This document shows, one piece after another, positions 1 to 8,877 of a DNA stretch of 64,000 bases. Numbering within the stretch: position 1 is the stretch's first letter; every line of letters starts with the position of its first letter. Where the stretch lies: positions 154,838 to 218,837 of the forward strand of contig NZ_VXKE01000001.1 of NCBI RefSeq assembly GCF_008693005.1, in the 5' to 3' direction. This DNA is from Helicobacter canis (GTDB taxonomy: Bacteria; Campylobacterota; Campylobacteria; Campylobacterales; Helicobacteraceae). Made by a program: the position numbers and the translations under genes. The notes under the pieces were generated by a model, which saw nothing but the letters and a program-made list of their open reading frames with translations, had not been told where the DNA came from and searched no databases.

Positions 1-51
1 CATTGCGAGCAAGCGCGTTAGCGTTTGCGTGGCAATCCACACTAGAATCTA
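1..51. repeat. Dispersed repeat (TAGATTCTA plus GGATTGC...GCAATG) inside a coding region
   Basis: Minus-strand order is TAGATTCTA, GTGGATTGCCACGC, a GC-rich spacer, then GCTTGCTCGCAATG at the window edge. The same arrangement (TAGATTCTA, GTGGATTGC, GCTCGCAATGACG) occurs at 27181-27230 in a non-coding gap. ATTGC and GCAAT can pair as a short stem. Here it lies in frame within a glycosyltransferase gene. Confidence 0.55.
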
Positions 52-289
52 CAAGATCGCAAAGTATCTCCCAAGTCCTATCCCTGCTCCCATCATCAAC
101 ATAGCAGATGAAGCTCTGCGTGCTAATGCTCCTAGAGTCTATCAAGCTAGCGAGCTTGTGGCTTAGTGCCTTGTGCGTGTGCTCTAGGACGGCTTCTTCG
201 TTGTAGCAGGGCACGACCACTGCTACAATAGGCTCTTGCGCTATGTGCGGAGACATAGGCTCTTGGCGATCTTGTGGCATTTCTCTCAT
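1..289 (-). CDS. Family 2 glycosyltransferase, N-terminal part (runs off left edge)
   Basis: Reading the minus strand from the ATG at 287-289 gives an open frame to the window edge, about 96 codons. AGGAG lies 5 nt upstream of the ATG. Residues about 21-35 read IVAVVVPCYNEEAV, the start of a GT-A fold, followed by the nucleotide-sugar motif YVDDGSRDRTWEIL. These are hallmarks of undecaprenyl-phosphate or polysaccharide glycosyltransferases (GtrB/DPM1-like). After WEILCDLV the frame enters a dispersed repeat (bases 1-51) and encodes an unusual stretch, SSVDCHANANALARN, where family members normally continue towards the next conserved strand. The C-terminus lies outside the window, so acceptor and completeness are unknown. 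The family call is firm; the substrate is not inferable. Confidence 0.8.
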   Translation of the reverse strand, partial: MREMPQDRQEPMSPHIAQEPIVAVVVPCYNEEAVLEHTHKALSHKLASLIDSRSISTQSFICYVDDGSRDRTWEILCDLVDSSVDCHANANALARN

Positions 290-370
290 CTTCGCTCCTA
301 AGGGTAAAGAGCGCATTGTAGCACAACCCTTTGGCTTTTGATACAATGGCAGGCAGCTTAAGGAGCATAA

Positions 371-1045
371 ATGGCGCAAATCTATATCGCAGGGATCCAC
401 ACCGACACGGGCAAAACGCACTTTAGCGCACTTTTTTGCAAGGCATTTTCTTATGGGTATTGTAAGCTTATCCAAGCAGGAGAGATAGAAGACCGCGACT
501 TTATCCGCCGCTTTGTGCCAGAGTGCGAAGTGTTTGATAATGGCATAAGCCTGCGCACAGCAGCTTCGCCACATATCGCCAAGCTCTTAGAGCAGCGCGA
601 CTACAAAGCAGAGCAAATCTCTATCCCAAATGCGCAAAATCTCGCCATAGAGCTAGCAGGCGGGCTATTCACACCACTTGATGATAGGCTTTGCGCCCTA
701 GAGTATCTCTACCAGAATCCAAAGCCCTGTATCCTTGTGGGGCGGTATTATTTGGGGTGTATCAATCATATCCTACTAAGTGCGCACGCCCTAAAAGCGC
801 ATAATATCCCCCTGCTATGTGTAGCGATGATGGCAGATAGCTACAATGATGAGAACCAACACAAAAGCGGTGAAAAATGTAGCGATGATTATATCGATGA
901 GTTTTTGCAAGGACATAGCCTGCTGCAAGGTGTGCCACTTGTGCGCACACACTTTTTCACGCAAGATAGCTTTGCAAGCGTAGCCCAAAATCTAGCCATA
1001 AATCCAGCACTACTTAGAGCACTTCAAGGGCTAGAATCTAGCTAG
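371..1045 (+). CDS. bioD: Dethiobiotin synthetase
   Basis: ATP-dependent closure of 7,8-diaminopelargonate with CO2 to dethiobiotin, the penultimate step of biotin synthesis, in the cytoplasm. The N-terminus carries the P-loop variant GIHTDTGKTHFSA (residues 8-20; usual form GTDTxVGKT). YCKLIQAG matches the YxKPxQ(T/S)G strand, SPHIA (residues 66-70) the substrate segment, and LAGGLFTPLDDR (95-106) the EGAGG motif region, although E and first G are altered. Length (224 aa) fits the family. The start has AAGGAG 6 nt upstream. It stands alone between a leftward glycosyltransferase and convergent rpsI; no other bio gene is in the window. Its stop is embedded in an inverted motif pair. Confidence 0.85.
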   Translation: MAQIYIAGIHTDTGKTHFSALFCKAFSYGYCKLIQAGEIEDRDFIRRFVPECEVFDNGISLRTAASPHIAKLLEQRDYKAEQISIPNAQNLAIELAGGLFTPLDDRLCALEYLYQNPKPCILVGRYYLGCINHILLSAHALKAHNIPLLCVAMMADSYNDENQHKSGEKCSDDYIDEFLQGHSLLQGVPLVRTHFFTQDSFASVAQNLAINPALLRALQGLESS

Positions 1046-1072
1046 CCAAGCACCGCGCTACTTAGATTCTAG
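1031..1072. repeat. Inverted pair of CTAGAATCTA motifs at bioD/rpsI convergent gap
   Basis: CTAGAATCTA at 1031-1040 faces TAGATTCTAG at 1063-1072, a perfect 10-bp inverted repeat with a 22-nt loop. It straddles the bioD stop codon and lies in the gap with the convergent rpsI. No T tract follows, so a classical intrinsic terminator is not shown. Confidence 0.6.
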
Positions 1073-1138
1073 CCAAAAGCCTTATCGTGCGCCAAAGCAA
1101 GCACGCCCAAAAAGCGCAAGCAAACGGCGTAGAAAAGC

Positions 1139-1528
1139 CTAGCGTTTGGAGAATTGTGGGCTTCGGCGAGCTTTTCTCTTCCCGTATTTTTTGCGCTCAA
1201 CGACACGGGAGTCGCGTGTAAGCAAGCCTTTAGGCTTTAAGATCGCGCGAAATGCCCTATCGTATTCATTCAACGCTTTAGAAATCCCGTGGCGCACAGC
1301 TTCTGCCTGTGCAGAATACCCGCCGCCAAAGGCTTTAGCCACAATATCTACGGACTTTTCCTGCTTGGTTAGCACAAGAGGCTGAAGCACCTTTTTCTTA
1401 ATCGCTTCGTGTCCGCCAAGCCATTCATTAAGCGTCATATCATTGACCACAAGCTTGCCGCTACCATTACTTAGCCATACTTTTGCGATTGCTGTTTTTC
1501 TCTTCCCTGTTGCATACACTTTTGCCAT
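1139..1528 (-). CDS. rpsI: 30S ribosomal protein S9
   Basis: Small-subunit protein whose C-terminal tail reaches the P-site tRNA. The 129-aa product starts with [14 protein letters not shown], contains [21 protein letters not shown], and ends with the basic [15 protein letters not shown] tail, all diagnostic for S9. The start has AAAGGA about 7 nt upstream of the ATG. It follows rplM by 12 nt on the same strand, the near-universal rplM-rpsI pair, so the two are presumably co-transcribed. Confidence 0.98.
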   Translation of the reverse strand: MAKVYATGKRKTAIAKVWLSNGSGKLVVNDMTLNEWLGGHEAIKKKVLQPLVLTKQEKSVDIVAKAFGGGYSAQAEAVRHGISKALNEYDRAFRAILKPKGLLTRDSRVVERKKYGKRKARRSPQFSKR

Positions 1529-1540
1529 TTCCTATGTCCT

Positions 1541-1966
1541 TTACTTGCTTTTTGAGATTTGAGCTGTGTGTGGGTGCTCGCTGCCTTGATAGACTTTAAG
1601 CTTTTTAATCATCGCCCTACCAAGCTTCGTCTTAGGTAGCATACCGCGCACTGCTAGGTGGTAGAGCTTCTCTGGAGTTTTGTTAAGCATTTCTTCCAAA
1701 GTTTTAGACTTTGTGCTGCCAAAATACCCAGAATGCGTGAAATACTCTTTATCCTGTAGCTTCACACCGCTAAACTTCACCTTGGTCGCATTGATGATGA
1801 CCACAAAGTCCCCGCAATCGACATTAGGCGTGTAAATGGGCTTATGCTTACCGCGTAGCAGAGTCGCCACCTCGGTGATAAGTCGCCCAAATGTCTTGTC
1901 TGTCGCATCGATTAGATGCCACTCTCGCGTGATCTCGCTTGCTTTCATCGATCGTGTCATATTCAT
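1541..1966 (-). CDS. rplM: 50S ribosomal protein L13
   Basis: Early-assembly large-subunit protein. The sequence includes REWHLIDATDKTFGRLITEVATLLRGKHKP and GDFVVIINA, then AVRGMLPKTKLGRAM and YQGSEHPHTAQ, the family signatures. At 141 aa it has the expected length. The ATG at 1964-1966 is preceded by AAAGGAGATCTT, a strong ribosome-binding site. It is the first gene of the rplM-rpsI pair. The upstream gap (1967-2264) is shared with the divergent GmrSD-type gene. On the minus strand a TAGAAT hexamer overlapping the dispersed motif might serve as a -10, but I cannot confirm it. Confidence 0.98.
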   Translation of the reverse strand: MNMTRSMKASEITREWHLIDATDKTFGRLITEVATLLRGKHKPIYTPNVDCGDFVVIINATKVKFSGVKLQDKEYFTHSGYFGSTKSKTLEEMLNKTPEKLYHLAVRGMLPKTKLGRAMIKKLKVYQGSEHPHTAQISKSK

Positions 1967-2201
1967 AAGATCTCCTTTACTCTAATAGTTGCTTTATGCT
2001 TGCAAGTGATGTGTGCTACAAACACGCGCCACACGATTAAACAAGGTGTGATTCTAAGCTAGAAATACTTAAACTTGACTGAAATTGTGTGAAGTTTAAG
2101 CTTAGACATTCTTTATAAAAACAATCCCCGCAAAATAAGCTAGCACAAGAAGCACTTAGATTCTAACCTAGATTCTAGGATTTTTTAGGAATTTAAGCTC
2201 G

Positions 2202-2215
2202 TTTTTTTTTTTTTT
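2202..2215 (+). repeat. 14-T homopolymer upstream of the GmrSD-type gene
   Basis: Uninterrupted run of 14 T ending 49 nt before the ATG at 2265. TTTAAT at 2218-2223 follows it almost immediately and could be a -10 box, which would put the tract in the -35/-10 spacer. Tracts of this length are prone to slipped-strand mispairing in Helicobacter, so expression is possibly phase-variable. Confidence 0.75.
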
Positions 2216-2264
2216 GATTTAATGCTTGGGCGGTAAGCGCGATCACTTTTAAGGAGCAGTCATA

Positions 2265-4343
2265 ATGAAAGCAAGCCAATCCACCATAAACGACTTTTTT
2301 GCCCTAACAAATACGATGTTTTCTATCCCTGTATATCAGCGCAACTACACTTGGGCGCAAACAAACTGCGCTAAATTACTAGAAGATGTTGTGAGTATCG
2401 CTAAAAATGAGAAAACGCACTTTATGGGCTCTATCACCTATATTTTGCATTTTATCGATGAAGAAAACAGCCTAAGAAAGCTGCAAGAGTTTGTCATCAT
2501 CGATGGGCAGCAGCGGATCACCACGATTATGCTCCTGCTTAAAGCCCTAGAGACAAAGACACAAGATGAGAGCATAAAAGATGAGATTAGCAGGCTACTA
2601 AGTCTCTCAAAAGGACAGAAACTCCGCCTTAAGCCCATCAAGCGAGATAGAGAAGCCTTTGATCTTGTGATGCAAAATCGCTGGACAGAAATACAAGGCA
2701 AATCGCATATCAGGGAGAATTATGCATTTTTCCTAAAAGAGCTTGATAACTATCTAGCCAAGGGATATAGCATAGAGGAGATTTATGGAGCGTTTTTGCG
2801 GCTTAAGATTGTAGGTATAGGCTTAGAGCTAGGCGATGATGATCCGCAAGTGGTGTTTGAGAGTATCAACGCCACAGGCGTGCAGCTAACAGGGCTAGAT
2901 CTCATACGAAATTATCTAATGATGGGCGAGAATTCTGCTAAACAGCAAGAGCTGTATGAAAAGTATTGGATACCTTTAGAAGAGTGGCTTGGCGTAGATG
3001 CAAAAGGTGAATCAAAAAATCTAAACGAGTTTATCCTAACTTATTTGCGTATTTACTATGAAGATAAGGTCAAAGAAGGGGAGCGCGAGATTTACTACAG
3101 CCTAAAAGCCCACCACAGAGAGCATTTCCCTGATGATATAGAAGCCCTTATGCGTGATATGCGCAAGTATGGCAGAATCTATCAAGTTTTTTTAGAAGGG
3201 CATCAATATGGGCTAGAGCAGCCTAATGCCACTGCGCAGCAGCTAGCAAATTTACGCAAGCTTGTGGGTGTTTTGGTAAGCATTAAATTTGGCGTGGCAA
3301 AGCCCTTTGTCCTGCGCTTGGCAAGAGACTTTGAAGAAGGCAAGCTAGATTATGAGAACTTCTATGAAATTTTACAAATCCTTATAAGCTACTATGTGCG
3401 CAGAAGTGTATGCGGAGAGCAGACTGCCGCACTTAATAAGATTCTATATAGCTTGTATAGAGATTTGGGCGATGAAGTTTCAGCTGATGGGCTGAAGCGA
3501 TATTTAGGCAGGCAATTTGGCAGAGGGATTTTCCCAAATGATGATCGCATTAAGCAGGCATTTGCTACGCGTAATGCCTATTCACTAAGAAATATTTGTA
3601 AATTTATCTTGCTTGAGATAGAAAAGCTAAGCAATGTCGAGCCACCACGAGAAGAGGAGCTAGAAGTGGAGCATTTCTACCCGCAGAGTGCCACACAGGA
3701 GTGGCGCGATCTGGTAGGGGACTACTACACTTTTGAGCAAGATTATTGCAATAACTTTGGGAATCTAACCCTTACAGGGCAGAATCTAAAGCTTAGCAAC
3801 AAGCCCTATGAGGAAAAGATAGAGCTAATGGACAAGCATAGCTCCTTGCATTTAAACGACTATTTTATCAACAGCACAGATTCTTGGGGGATAGATGAAG
3901 TGCTAGCTAGGAGCGAGTATCTAGCGCAGCAGTTTTGCCAAGTGGCGATGTTCCAAGATTTGCCCAAGGAATACCGCGCAAGAGAGCTTAGCAAAAGCCT
4001 TGATGATGACCTAACTTTCCATAAATTCTCAAGCATAACACTCCCCAATGGGCAAAGACACTTTGCAAGAAACGCTAGCTATCTAGCAAAATCTGTCATA
4101 GAGTATTTGCTAGAGAATGCTAGAGACGCCTTTGAGAGCTATACGGGCGATGAGCTACCAAGCTATATCTACTGGGATAGCACTAAGGCTGCTGCTAGGC
4201 GCAGAGATGGCACGCTGATCGTGCCCTTTGAAAAGCTAGGATTCTACTTTGTAAGCAATGCGGCTCTAAGAGATGTGGGCAGGAATCTTAAAAGGCTTAT
4301 AGAAGGCTGCGGACTTAATCCTAGGGAGTTTGTCATCGAGTAG
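2265..4343 (+). CDS. GmrSD-type DUF262/DUF1524 restriction (defence) protein
   Basis: A 692-aa single-chain protein of the GmrSD family, type IV modification-dependent restriction enzymes acting on modified phage DNA. The N-terminal DUF262 domain has the opening FSIPVYQRNYTWA (residues 19-31) and the ParB/Srx-like nucleotide-hydrolysis motif IIDGQQRITT (78-87). Around residue 467 EVEHFYPQS supplies the HNH-type histidine of DUF1524, followed by NNFGNLTLTGQNLKLSNKPY. About 130 further residues form a C-terminal extension. AAGGAG precedes the ATG. It sits alone between rplM and a convergent gene, with no modification partner adjacent. The 14-T tract upstream suggests on/off or graded expression. 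The family call is firm; the target modification is unknown. Confidence 0.88.
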   Translation: MKASQSTINDFFALTNTMFSIPVYQRNYTWAQTNCAKLLEDVVSIAKNEKTHFMGSITYILHFIDEENSLRKLQEFVIIDGQQRITTIMLLLKALETKTQDESIKDEISRLLSLSKGQKLRLKPIKRDREAFDLVMQNRWTEIQGKSHIRENYAFFLKELDNYLAKGYSIEEIYGAFLRLKIVGIGLELGDDDPQVVFESINATGVQLTGLDLIRNYLMMGENSAKQQELYEKYWIPLEEWLGVDAKGESKNLNEFILTYLRIYYEDKVKEGEREIYYSLKAHHREHFPDDIEALMRDMRKYGRIYQVFLEGHQYGLEQPNATAQQLANLRKLVGVLVSIKFGVAKPFVLRLARDFEEGKLDYENFYEILQILISYYVRRSVCGEQTAALNKILYSLYRDLGDEVSADGLKRYLGRQFGRGIFPNDDRIKQAFATRNAYSLRNICKFILLEIEKLSNVEPPREEELEVEHFYPQSATQEWRDLVGDYYTFEQDYCNNFGNLTLTGQNLKLSNKPYEEKIELMDKHSSLHLNDYFINSTDSWGIDEVLARSEYLAQQFCQVAMFQDLPKEYRARELSKSLDDDLTFHKFSSITLPNGQRHFARNASYLAKSVIEYLLENARDAFESYTGDELPSYIYWDSTKAAARRRDGTLIVPFEKLGFYFVSNAALRDVGRNLKRLIEGCGLNPREFVIE

Positions 4344-4344
4344 G

Positions 4345-4373
4345 TAGAATCCACTTTTCACAAGTGGATTCTA
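4345..4373. repeat. Perfect 12-bp inverted repeat carrying two AGAATCCA motifs
   Basis: TAGAATCCACTT (4345-4356) and AAGTGGATTCTA (4362-4373) pair perfectly around a 5-nt loop, starting 2 nt after the stop of the GmrSD-type gene. It is the best hairpin in the convergent gap 4344-4570 but lacks a T tract. The rest of the gap also has TTGGGATA/TATCCCAA arms and TGCAAG/CTTGCA arms, and no gene that I can support. Confidence 0.65.
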
Positions 4374-4570
4374 GGGCGATAGATTCAGTCTTGGGATAAC
4401 ATTAGCGCGATTATGGGTTTTTGAGATAGTCATTACCACTTTAGGTAACTCCTATCCCAAAAAGCCCACTAAGCCTATCCACAATCCTTGGAATCTTTTT
4501 AAAACAATGTCTTTCTCTGTGTTGCAAGTGGTGCTTGCACTGCGTGGCAATGCAAAAAGCTAGAATCTAG

Positions 4571-7003
4571 CTAGCGCAGTGTGGAGTGCAGCTTATCGCA
4601 CGCGCCATCTTCGCCATTCTCACAGGCTTGGTAGTAGTAGATCTGCGCTTTTTGCCTGTCTTTTCCAGCTCCCTTGCCTAGCCAAAATGCATCGCCCACT
4701 TTCGAGCAGCTAGCATAACTATTGAGACGCAATCTATCCACATAGCCCGCGCGCTCAATCTCAAGCAAATCACACGCCTTTTTATAGAGCTGGGCTTGCT
4801 TAATGCCTCCTTTTGATTTGGTGGATTCTAGCCCAGCTAGCACAGCGCAGCTCTCGCTATCATCACGCGCGCAAGCAAGCTCGGCTACCGCACGCAGGCT
4901 ATCTCTATATTTCTTAGGGCTATCATAAACCTTATCATAAGAGCGCATAAGTGTCCTGCACGCGAGGTTTGAGCCATCTTTGCACACCTTTTCAAACTGC
5001 GCTAAATCCGCCTTTGTCAGCTTGCCATCTTTATAAATCACTTTGAGCATAAAGGTCTTTTGCACTTCTAGGATTGCATTTGCTTTTGTTTTATCGCAGC
5101 CTTCTAGCAGGTATTCTAATGGCGCGCAAGCACTTGCTACAAGCTCTTTGGCAGAATCCACAATCTTGGCTGCTTCATATTCTTTAGCACGCGCGAGAAG
5201 CCCTAGACAGCCTAGCTCCTCTCCGCGCGCGCAGGATTTTTGCAAGTAGGGCAGTGAGCCGGCTAGATCGCGCGGAAGCGATGAGACATCAATCCCCTTG
5301 CTTGCAAAGTGCTTGATCTGCTCCTGCCTTAGCGCAAGTAGCTCACCTAGCATAGCACACGAGCCGCTATGCCCTAGCTCACAGCCCCTTTTGCTAGATT
5401 CTAGCACCTCTGTAATGCCCACTTTGCTCCCCTTAGCCTTTTCTGCGCCCTTTTTTGTATCTCTGCCCTTTGCTTCATCTTTGCTTGTTGCTTGCCCTGA
5501 TAGCACTAGCTCGCTAAACATCGCGCAAGACTCCCCCACCCCTGCCTTACAATTTGCTAGCAAAAGGCTTAGATCTTTTGTGCGAGCAGCGGTGATTTGG
5601 CACGCTTTTATGCTGCCCTTTTGGCATAGCTCGCTGATTTTTTCACTTGAAAGCTTGCTGAAGTCTTGCAAGTCAAGCGCGAAGCTTGGGGATTGTATGC
5701 GCGCTAGGATTGCTTGCTGCTTGGGAGATAGGGCAGAATCTATGGGCGCTGGAGCAGGCGGCGCAGGGTCTTGCAGTGATTCTTCTAGCGATTCTTGCAC
5801 AAGCTTTTGCGCGCTTTTTTGGAGCGTTTGACACATCGCGCTGGTATTTGTGGGGCTTGGGATTAGACGCAAATGCGTGGAGTCTTTTGCTTTATCTTGC
5901 TCCCTATCTTGCGTATAGTATAGCTCGAAGCAGTTCTGCCTATCTTGTAGGAAAAAGACTCGCTCTCCCCTTACCATATCTGGCAAATCACTCTGCGATA
6001 TATACGCACCTTGTAAGCAGAGCTTTTGAGCTTGCTTTGGCAAAATAGCAGAATCTAGGCAGGGAGCAAGCCCACTTTGTGCCATAGATTCTAAGATCTG
6101 CTTGGTTTTGCTTTTTTGCGTGTAAAGGCGCAAGAGGTATTTAGCGCGGTAGAGTCTGGAAAGATACTCGTGTGCAAAATACCCTAGAAATGCCCCAAAC
6201 CACGCATTATCCTCAAAGCCTTGCAGCTCCTTTATAAGTGGCTCAAGCTCTTTGCTAGGATAAGCACGCAAGCTCTCAAAGCCCAAGTCCTTGAATAGCT
6301 CGCCAGAATCTTGGATATTAGCAACTAGAGCAAAAAGCGCGAAGCCTTGCATACCATACCCCAAGACTTCTTGCAGCTGTGGATCTTTGCTTTGGAGCGA
6401 GCGGAAAGTATTGGCAAGATTAAATAGCTCACTCTCGTGTCCGCAGCCCCCGCTTATGCAAACTTTGGGCGGCTTGTAGCTGCTAAGAAAGTGGAAAAAC
6501 TCTCCCCCAAAGCTTAGGACAAAGGCATTTTGCTCTGCCAAAAAGCTCTCCCAAGCAAGTTCTATCTTTTTGTGTGCGTGCTCTTCTTTTGGCACAACGA
6601 TTTTGGATTCTACTATGGAATCTGTATCGAAGAAAGCAGCCAAGCCGCCATTATCGCGCACATACTCTGTGGCAAAGCGCAGCAAAGCCACGCGGAAAAA
6701 CACTTCATAGGCTTTGACGAAGTCTCTTTGCTCCTGTGTTGTAGCAAGCTTGCGTAAATGCGCGATCGCAGGAGAAAATTGCTCCACATACTGCCCACTT
6801 AAATCCCACAATCGCACTTGAGGCGTCTTGCTAAGTGGAGGCAGTGTAGCTTGGGGCTTGGCACTGCTAGAATCCACTTTGCTCTGCTTAGATTCTAGCA
6901 CCAGCGGCACAAAGCGTTCAAGCGTGGCTGGGGCATTTGCCATAGAAAGCGTGCATAGAACTCCCACAAAGCCACATAAGCGCACAACAAGTAAGCGTAT
7001 CAT
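4571..7003 (-). CDS. Exported cysteine-rich Sel1-like repeat protein (Hcp-like C-terminus)
   Basis: An 810-aa protein with an N-terminal signal peptide (MIRLLVVRLCGFVGVLCTLSMANA). Residues about 30-440 form a long N-terminal part I do not recognise. The C-terminal half has repeated helix pairs with two cysteines about eight residues apart: CQKGSIKACQ, CKAGVGESCAM, CELGHSGSCAM, CARGEELGCLG, CKDGSNLACRT, CARDDSESCAV and CENGEDGACDK. This is the disulfide-bridged Sel1-like repeat of Helicobacter cysteine-rich proteins (Hcp). The last unit, DAFWLGKGAGKDRQKAQIYYYQAC, matches the Sel1 consensus well. It lies 15 nt after pyrH on the same strand with only a weak ribosome-binding site, so it is probably read through from pyrH. 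A role in protein-protein contacts in periplasm or outside is inferred from the family. Confidence 0.75.
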   Translation of the reverse strand: MIRLLVVRLCGFVGVLCTLSMANAPATLERFVPLVLESKQSKVDSSSAKPQATLPPLSKTPQVRLWDLSGQYVEQFSPAIAHLRKLATTQEQRDFVKAYEVFFRVALLRFATEYVRDNGGLAAFFDTDSIVESKIVVPKEEHAHKKIELAWESFLAEQNAFVLSFGGEFFHFLSSYKPPKVCISGGCGHESELFNLANTFRSLQSKDPQLQEVLGYGMQGFALFALVANIQDSGELFKDLGFESLRAYPSKELEPLIKELQGFEDNAWFGAFLGYFAHEYLSRLYRAKYLLRLYTQKSKTKQILESMAQSGLAPCLDSAILPKQAQKLCLQGAYISQSDLPDMVRGERVFFLQDRQNCFELYYTQDREQDKAKDSTHLRLIPSPTNTSAMCQTLQKSAQKLVQESLEESLQDPAPPAPAPIDSALSPKQQAILARIQSPSFALDLQDFSKLSSEKISELCQKGSIKACQITAARTKDLSLLLANCKAGVGESCAMFSELVLSGQATSKDEAKGRDTKKGAEKAKGSKVGITEVLESSKRGCELGHSGSCAMLGELLALRQEQIKHFASKGIDVSSLPRDLAGSLPYLQKSCARGEELGCLGLLARAKEYEAAKIVDSAKELVASACAPLEYLLEGCDKTKANAILEVQKTFMLKVIYKDGKLTKADLAQFEKVCKDGSNLACRTLMRSYDKVYDSPKKYRDSLRAVAELACARDDSESCAVLAGLESTKSKGGIKQAQLYKKACDLLEIERAGYVDRLRLNSYASCSKVGDAFWLGKGAGKDRQKAQIYYYQACENGEDGACDKLHSTLR

Positions 7004-7018
7004 CGCAATAGCTTAAGA

Positions 7019-7768
<750 letters not shown>

Positions 7769-7897
7769 TTAATATAACAAAGAGATAAATCACGCCAAGT
7801 CCAAGCCATACTCATAACTAATGCCACTAGAATCCAAGCCGCGCGCCACTACCAGCCCTTAAAGTCGCATTTTCAGCTACTTTTAAACATTATAGAC

Positions 7898-7903
7898 TAT
7901 AAT
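7898..7903 (+). promoter_or_regulatory. Probable -10 box for tRNA-Leu
   Basis: TATAAT ending 17 nt before the first base of the tRNA, preceded by an AT-rich region. Spacing fits initiation just upstream of the mature 5' end. Confidence 0.6.
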
Positions 7904-7920
7904 GCCCATTTTATTTGTTT

Positions 7921-8005
7921 GCGGAAGTGGCGAAACTGGCAGACGCACCAGACTTAGGATCTGGCGCCGCAAGGCATGGAGGTTCAAGTCCTCTCTTCCG
8001 CACCA
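7921..8005 (+). tRNA. tRNA-Leu (anticodon TAG)
   Basis: An 85-base class II tRNA with encoded CCA. Acceptor arm GCGGAAG (7921-7927) pairs with CTTCCGC (7995-8001), followed by the A discriminator and CCA (8003-8005). The anticodon arm CCAGACTTAGGATCTGG presents TAG. A variable arm and the GGTTCAAGTCC T-arm follow. It decodes CUN leucine codons. It stands on the plus strand, between leftward pyrH and the leftward pseudopilin-like operon. Confidence 0.97.
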
Positions 8006-8080
8006 CTTTCTTAAGTCCTACATCTACAATACTTAAAGCTAGAATCTATCTATACAAATCCCACCAAGATTGAGCGTGCG

Positions 8081-8446
8081 CTATGGTGTTAATGTCAATT
8101 CTTTCGTGCTGCGGATAGTTTGCCCTGTGCGGCGATTGATGGCTTCAATATACATAGCTACCCTATCTCCAATGATCTCAAACCCACCTATATAATCAGC
8201 ATCTAGCACAAAATCCCCAGAAGTAATATGCGAGGCAAGGCAGATTCTAGCTACTTGCTCTAGCGAGCGTAGATACAAAGCAGACTGGAATCGTATATGC
8301 GAGTTTGTCAGCCTATCTAGCGTAATACCCGTGCTTGTGCGGAGACTTGTGAGAAAAAAGCTAATGAGTAGTAAAAACATAGCTGCATAGAGCAAGGCAT
8401 AGGCTTTTGATACTTTGGAGTGTGGATTGGGCTTTGCTGGCTGCAT
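8081..8446 (-). CDS. Third pseudopilin-like protein of the cluster (lacks Glu+5)
   Basis: Chosen start is the ATG at 8446, which shares one base with the stop of the preceding gene (TAATG); a TTG 30 nt upstream is the alternative. The 121-aa product has a short basic leader, then AYALLYAAMFLLLISFFLTSL, a single hydrophobic helix like a type II secretion or type IV pilus minor pseudopilin. A cleavage site A/YALLY is possible but Glu+5 is Tyr, as in some GspK/PilX-like subunits. The C-terminal part (VARICLASHITSGDFVLDADYIGGFEIIGD) is not recognised. Clustering with two clearer prepilin-like genes is the main argument. A role as minor pseudopilin in DNA uptake or secretion is inference. Confidence 0.6.
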   Translation of the reverse strand: MQPAKPNPHSKVSKAYALLYAAMFLLLISFFLTSLRTSTGITLDRLTNSHIRFQSALYLRSLEQVARICLASHITSGDFVLDADYIGGFEIIGDRVAMYIEAINRRTGQTIRSTKELTLTP

Positions 8447-8877
8447 TAGCGTAGCCAGCCTACACGATTGATACAAAATGTCTTACTGCCAAGATCTGTG
8501 CATACATCTATGCTAAAGGCACTATTAGGCAAGGTCTTTACATCAAATCTCGTAATATCTTGTGCCAATAACACACCATCAAGAAATAGCGCGCTTCCTT
8601 GCAGGCTAATCGTATGCGATGCGCTCTGCAGTGTAGAATCTACAAATACAAAGCTAGATTCTGTCTCTAGGTAGTTACGCACAATATCTGCGGTATTAGA
8701 TAGTGAAATTTGCGCAAGGCTTACGCTAGTTTTTGCGATAGAGTGCCTGTGAAGCGATAGGGCGACTTGCACTAGTGTAATAGAGATAAGTGACAAAATC
8801 ACAATACCAAACACAAGCTCCATTAGCACAAATGCCCTTGCAGTGCTGGAAGCTACGGAGACTTTGGCTTGTCGCAT
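8446..8877 (-). CDS. Prepilin-like protein (pseudopilin)
   Basis: A 143-aa protein starting at an ATG inside the end of the preceding gene (25-nt overlap). Residues 15-37 read AFVLMELVFGIVILSLISITLVQ, a prepilin-type N-terminus with Glu at +5 if cut before Phe. The residue before the site is Ala, not the usual Gly. A leader of 15 residues and a C-terminal globular part with two cysteines (VCTDLGSKTFC) fit minor pseudopilins. It is the middle gene of three. H. pylori has no comparable type IV pilin set that I know of, whereas Campylobacter uses pseudopilins for transformation. Confidence 0.65.
   Translation of the reverse strand: MRQAKVSVASSTARAFVLMELVFGIVILSLISITLVQVALSLHRHSIAKTSVSLAQISLSNTADIVRNYLETESSFVFVDSTLQSASHTISLQGSALFLDGVLLAQDITRFDVKTLPNSAFSIDVCTDLGSKTFCINRVGWLR

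Noticed and set aside
4345..4373. Hairpin as a classical intrinsic terminator
   Set aside because: Perfect stem but no downstream T tract on either strand; kept as motif repeat only.
5298..5831. Long plus-strand open frame (177 codons) opposite the Sel1-repeat gene
   Set aside because: Antisense shadow of a well-supported gene; Ser/Cys-rich low-information translation and no ribosome-binding site.
8045..8080. A second tRNA after tRNA-Leu
   Set aside because: No cloverleaf pairing found between the tRNA end and the pseudopilin-like gene.
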